This document shows, one piece after another, positions 5,770-7,889 of a stretch of DNA of 7,889 nucleotides; positions within the stretch are counted from its first letter, which is position 1, and each line of letters opens with the position of its first letter. The stretch lies in assembly GCA_030596185.1 (NCBI GenBank), contig JAUVKP010000041.1, positions 1 through 7,889 of the forward strand. Direction: 5' to 3'. Made by a program: the position numbers and the translations under genes. Source of the stretch: Fidelibacterota bacterium. Its GTDB lineage: Bacteria > Fidelibacterota > Fidelibacteria > Fidelibacterales > Fidelibacteraceae. Below the pieces are notes generated by a model. The model did no database searches, had not been told where the DNA came from, and saw nothing but the letters and a program-made list of their open reading frames with translations.

Positions 5770-5791
5770 GTTAAAAAATACTTTTTTATTT

Positions 5792-5820
5792 TTGACATTG
5801 CTGATAAATGCCCTTATCTT
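5792..5820 (+). promoter_or_regulatory. Sigma70-type promoter of the secreted-protein gene
   Basis: TTGACA (5792-5797) is a perfect -35 box, followed after 17 bp by TATCTT (5815-5820), 4 of 6 to consensus. Transcription would start near 5827, giving a leader of about 17 nt. The lack of overlap with the repeats and the exact spacing make this the best promoter in the window. Confidence 0.6.
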
Positions 5821-5834
5821 AACGGTTAGAACTA

Positions 5835-5839
5835 GAGGG
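5835..5839 (+). promoter_or_regulatory. Ribosome-binding site deciding the GTG start
   Basis: GAGGG lies 4 nt before GTG 5844, slightly close but usable. An in-frame TAA at 5820-5822 closes the frame upstream, and the GTG opens directly onto the signal peptide, so no other start fits as well. Confidence 0.6.
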
Positions 5840-5843
5840 TTTT

Positions 5844-7889
5844 GTGAAAAATAACATTCGTTTTTTCTTCTTTGCTTTATTAGTACTGACAGCTTTTTTG
5901 TCTGCAAATGATCGCTACCCGGCACCTTTGCGGAAAGCATCTGAATCTGTTGCAGATTATGTGCATTATACTAATGTCGGTCAGCTTGGTCTAACCATAA
6001 CAAATTTTGGTGTAATTGGTGAAGGATATAACAATCCCAACCAACCGAGTTGTATGTATAAACAGTATCCTGATAATCTTAAGGAACAAGTTGAGCATAT
6101 GTCCTATGGTGGTGTCTGGGTTGGTGGAAAAATAAACGGCGAAAAAAGGGTCAGCACCGGTGTTGTAGATGGTGTTTTTGATTATGGAGCCGCAGGTTTC
6201 GAATTTACCGATAATGGTGATTCAATTTTTGAACGTTCTTCCATTCCTACCTCAAAGGTCTATTCACCTTATGCCATATCTCATCAAGATTACAAGGCTA
6301 CTTTTCATGATGAAGGTGAGGTTGTAGACCACAAGCCTCTACATATCCAAGTTGATGTCACGACCTACGCATGGAATTTTTCATTTACCGATGCCTTTGT
6401 CATCTTGAATTACCATATCACAAATATTGGTTCTTCTCCCATTGAAGATGTGTTTGTAGGCATCTGGGCAGATGCAGCGGTTGGTAATATGAATTATACC
6501 AGTATTTACGAACCCGGCGGAGGTTGGAGCTGGTATGATAATCAAAACGGCTTTGATGAATCGGTATTTGATCCAATCCCGGATGATAACTTTGAAGGCT
6601 TGGATAGAGATATTGCTTACCAATTCGATCAGGATGGAGATAACGGCTATGCTCAAAGCTATGTCGGTTTTACTTTTTTAGGAACGGAAACTGTTCCACG
6701 CGCATACTGGGATACATATTATAATCAATGGAAATGGAATACCTCTTCTGATCTAAAATATCCGGAGTATTATCTTCCTCTCACAGACGAAGAACGTTAC
6801 GATAAGTTAAGTCATTCAGTACCAAAACATCTTAATGATGAAAACTATACGGACGAAGGATATCCATCAGAATCAGCCAGCTGGATGATCTTGATCGGTG
6901 CCGGTCCTTTTGGATCTATTCCTGCAGTCTCCGACAGTACATCATGGGAGATCCCTTCCGGGCAGTCAATTGATGTTGCATTTGCCGTTGTCTGCGGTCA
7001 ATGGGCCAATACATCTATGATAGATAACCCAGCACGTCGTTCTTTATTGCGTGTAAATGCAGACTGGGCGCAAAAAGCTTTTAATGGTGAAGATATTAAT
7101 GGTAACGGTCGTCTTGACCACGATATTAATGAAGATCAGAATGGAAATGGTGTTCTTGATCGTTTCGTTCTACCCGCTCCTCCACCATCACCAAAATTAC
7201 ATATTGTTTCGGATAAAAGTAAAGTTACCTTATACTGGAACAATATTCCGGAATTTGCCGAAGACCCGATCTCACGTGAAAAGGATTTTGAAGGATATAA
7301 AATTTACGCACGCAGAAAAACATCTCAGTTAGCTGCCGAATGGAGTCTGCTAGCTACCTTTGATCTTGTAGATGAATTCGGTTATAATACAGGTTTTGAT
7401 TACATTAGGATCAAAGATGAGTTTGGTGATCCATCCTATGAGATATTTGGACAAGATACATTCTATTATAAATTTGAGAATCGAAATCTTTTAAACGGCT
7501 GGCCCGATAAAAACATATTTGCAGTGACATCATATGATAAAGGTGATCCGAGAACAGGATTATTATCATTGGAATCCTCACAATTGGAAAACCGTATTAC
7601 TGTGGTGACCGGTCAGCAAGCGATTGATGATGAAATGACAGAAGTCGGTGTTTACCCCAATCCTTACCGCGTTAATGCCGTTTGGGATGGAGCAGGAGTT
7701 AGAGATCGTATGATCTGGTTCACCGGACTTCCTGATGAATCAACCATACGAATTTTCACTATTTCAGGAGAATTGGTAAAAACGATAGAACACAGTTCAT
7801 CAACATATTCCGGGGATGATACAAGAAGACTTCATGAGGGTCTCGGTTCAAGTAGTGTATATTCCGGTGGAGAGCATGCTTGGGATCTG
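5844..7889 (+). CDS. Large secreted multidomain protein with C-terminal Ig-like/sorting-type tail, 3' truncated
   Basis: 682 codons run off the right edge with no stop. From GTG 5844 the product starts with a signal peptide (VKNNIRFFFFALLVLTAFLSA, about 1-21, cleavage likely before ND), so it is exported. Residues 87-110 (SYGGVWVGGK...) and 184-215 (AFVILNYHITNIGSS...) look like strands of a beta-rich domain seen in large uncharacterised proteins of FCB-group phyla. Residues 417-439 hold two D-x-N-G-N-G-x-L-D-like stretches that could bind calcium. After a PAPPPSP linker (about 444-450) comes a possible fibronectin-III-like module (VTLYWNNIP, EGYKIYARR). From residue 603, VYPNPYR and STIRIFTISGELVKTI mark a FlgD-Ig-like or type-IX-secretion-like tail, cut before its expected end. 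Substrate and role cannot be told from sequence. It faces away from the purine operon and is not obviously linked to it. Confidence 0.85.
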   Translation, partial: MKNNIRFFFFALLVLTAFLSANDRYPAPLRKASESVADYVHYTNVGQLGLTITNFGVIGEGYNNPNQPSCMYKQYPDNLKEQVEHMSYGGVWVGGKINGEKRVSTGVVDGVFDYGAAGFEFTDNGDSIFERSSIPTSKVYSPYAISHQDYKATFHDEGEVVDHKPLHIQVDVTTYAWNFSFTDAFVILNYHITNIGSSPIEDVFVGIWADAAVGNMNYTSIYEPGGGWSWYDNQNGFDESVFDPIPDDNFEGLDRDIAYQFDQDGDNGYAQSYVGFTFLGTETVPRAYWDTYYNQWKWNTSSDLKYPEYYLPLTDEERYDKLSHSVPKHLNDENYTDEGYPSESASWMILIGAGPFGSIPAVSDSTSWEIPSGQSIDVAFAVVCGQWANTSMIDNPARRSLLRVNADWAQKAFNGEDINGNGRLDHDINEDQNGNGVLDRFVLPAPPPSPKLHIVSDKSKVTLYWNNIPEFAEDPISREKDFEGYKIYARRKTSQLAAEWSLLATFDLVDEFGYNTGFDYIRIKDEFGDPSYEIFGQDTFYYKFENRNLLNGWPDKNIFAVTSYDKGDPRTGLLSLESSQLENRITVVTGQQAIDDEMTEVGVYPNPYRVNAVWDGAGVRDRMIWFTGLPDESTIRIFTISGELVKTIEHSSSTYSGDDTRRLHEGLGSSSVYSGGEHAWDL

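Larger units (their letters stand above)
4929..5791. other. Repeat-rich, gene-poor intergenic region between the divergent purB and secreted-protein genes
   Basis: No open frame here shows a start with a ribosome site plus protein-like composition; the few 60-85 codon frames run across repeat copies. The region alternates G+C-rich blocks (4945-4978, 5031-5141, 5203-5330, 5547-5600, 5663-5705) with A+T-rich stretches (5155-5202, 5388-5520, 5715-5791). The stretch 5398-5524 shows no gene or repeat that I can support. The A+T-rich end, 5715-5791, carries the upstream part of the rightward promoter region. Confidence 0.75.

Noticed and set aside
5263..5829. Plus-strand frames of 83 and 76 codons in the intergenic region
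   Set aside because: Both cross hairpins and repeat copies, lack ribosome sites and have a composition unlike the neighbouring proteins.
6381..7332. Minus-strand 91-codon frame (6381-6656) and plus-strand 91-codon frame (7057-7332)
   Set aside because: They lie inside the continuous secreted-protein frame and encode low-complexity, motif-free peptides.

Overview
The window looks like chromosomal DNA of a moderately A+T-rich bacterium, probably from the FCB assemblage (Marinimicrobia, Calditrichota, Cloacimonadota or similar). The basis is indirect. The rightmost gene is a large secreted protein that ends in a 'YPNPYR...STIRIFTISGELVKTI' Ig-like tail, a style common in those phyla, and the intergenic DNA is packed with short-period and G+C-rich repeats. 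No rRNA, tRNA, CRISPR, transposase or phage gene is visible.

Left part (1-4916, minus strand): a purine biosynthesis operon transcribed right to left in the order purB, purD, a 39-codon small ORF, purN, purF. PurF makes phosphoribosylamine from PRPP and glutamine (step 1). PurD ligates glycine to it (step 2). PurN formylates GAR (step 3). PurB catalyses the two fumarate-releasing lyase steps (SAICAR to AICAR, and adenylosuccinate to AMP). All four have intact catalytic motifs. purF runs off the left edge but carries at least 468 codons. The small ORF fills the purD-purN gap almost exactly. An unusual mirror-symmetric octamer repeat fills most of the purB-purD gap.

Middle part (about 4929-5790): roughly 0.9 kb without a credible gene, between the divergent purB operon and the secreted-protein gene. 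It is a mosaic of repeats: three variants (long, short, inverted) of a G+C-rich cassette, a 35-bp A+T-rich sequence present once uninterrupted and once split by the short cassette, and a block with imperfect inverted ends and nested hairpins.

Right part (5792-7889, plus strand): a near-consensus sigma70-type promoter (TTGACA, 17-bp spacer, TATCTT) precedes a GTG-started gene for a large exported protein with a signal peptide, an Asp/Asn-Gly-rich possible Ca-binding segment, a possible fibronectin-III-like module and a C-terminal Ig-like/sorting-type tail cut by the window edge.

The most notable non-textbook signals are the insertion-like G+C-rich cassette family, the octamer inverted repeat after purB, and the purD-purN small ORF.
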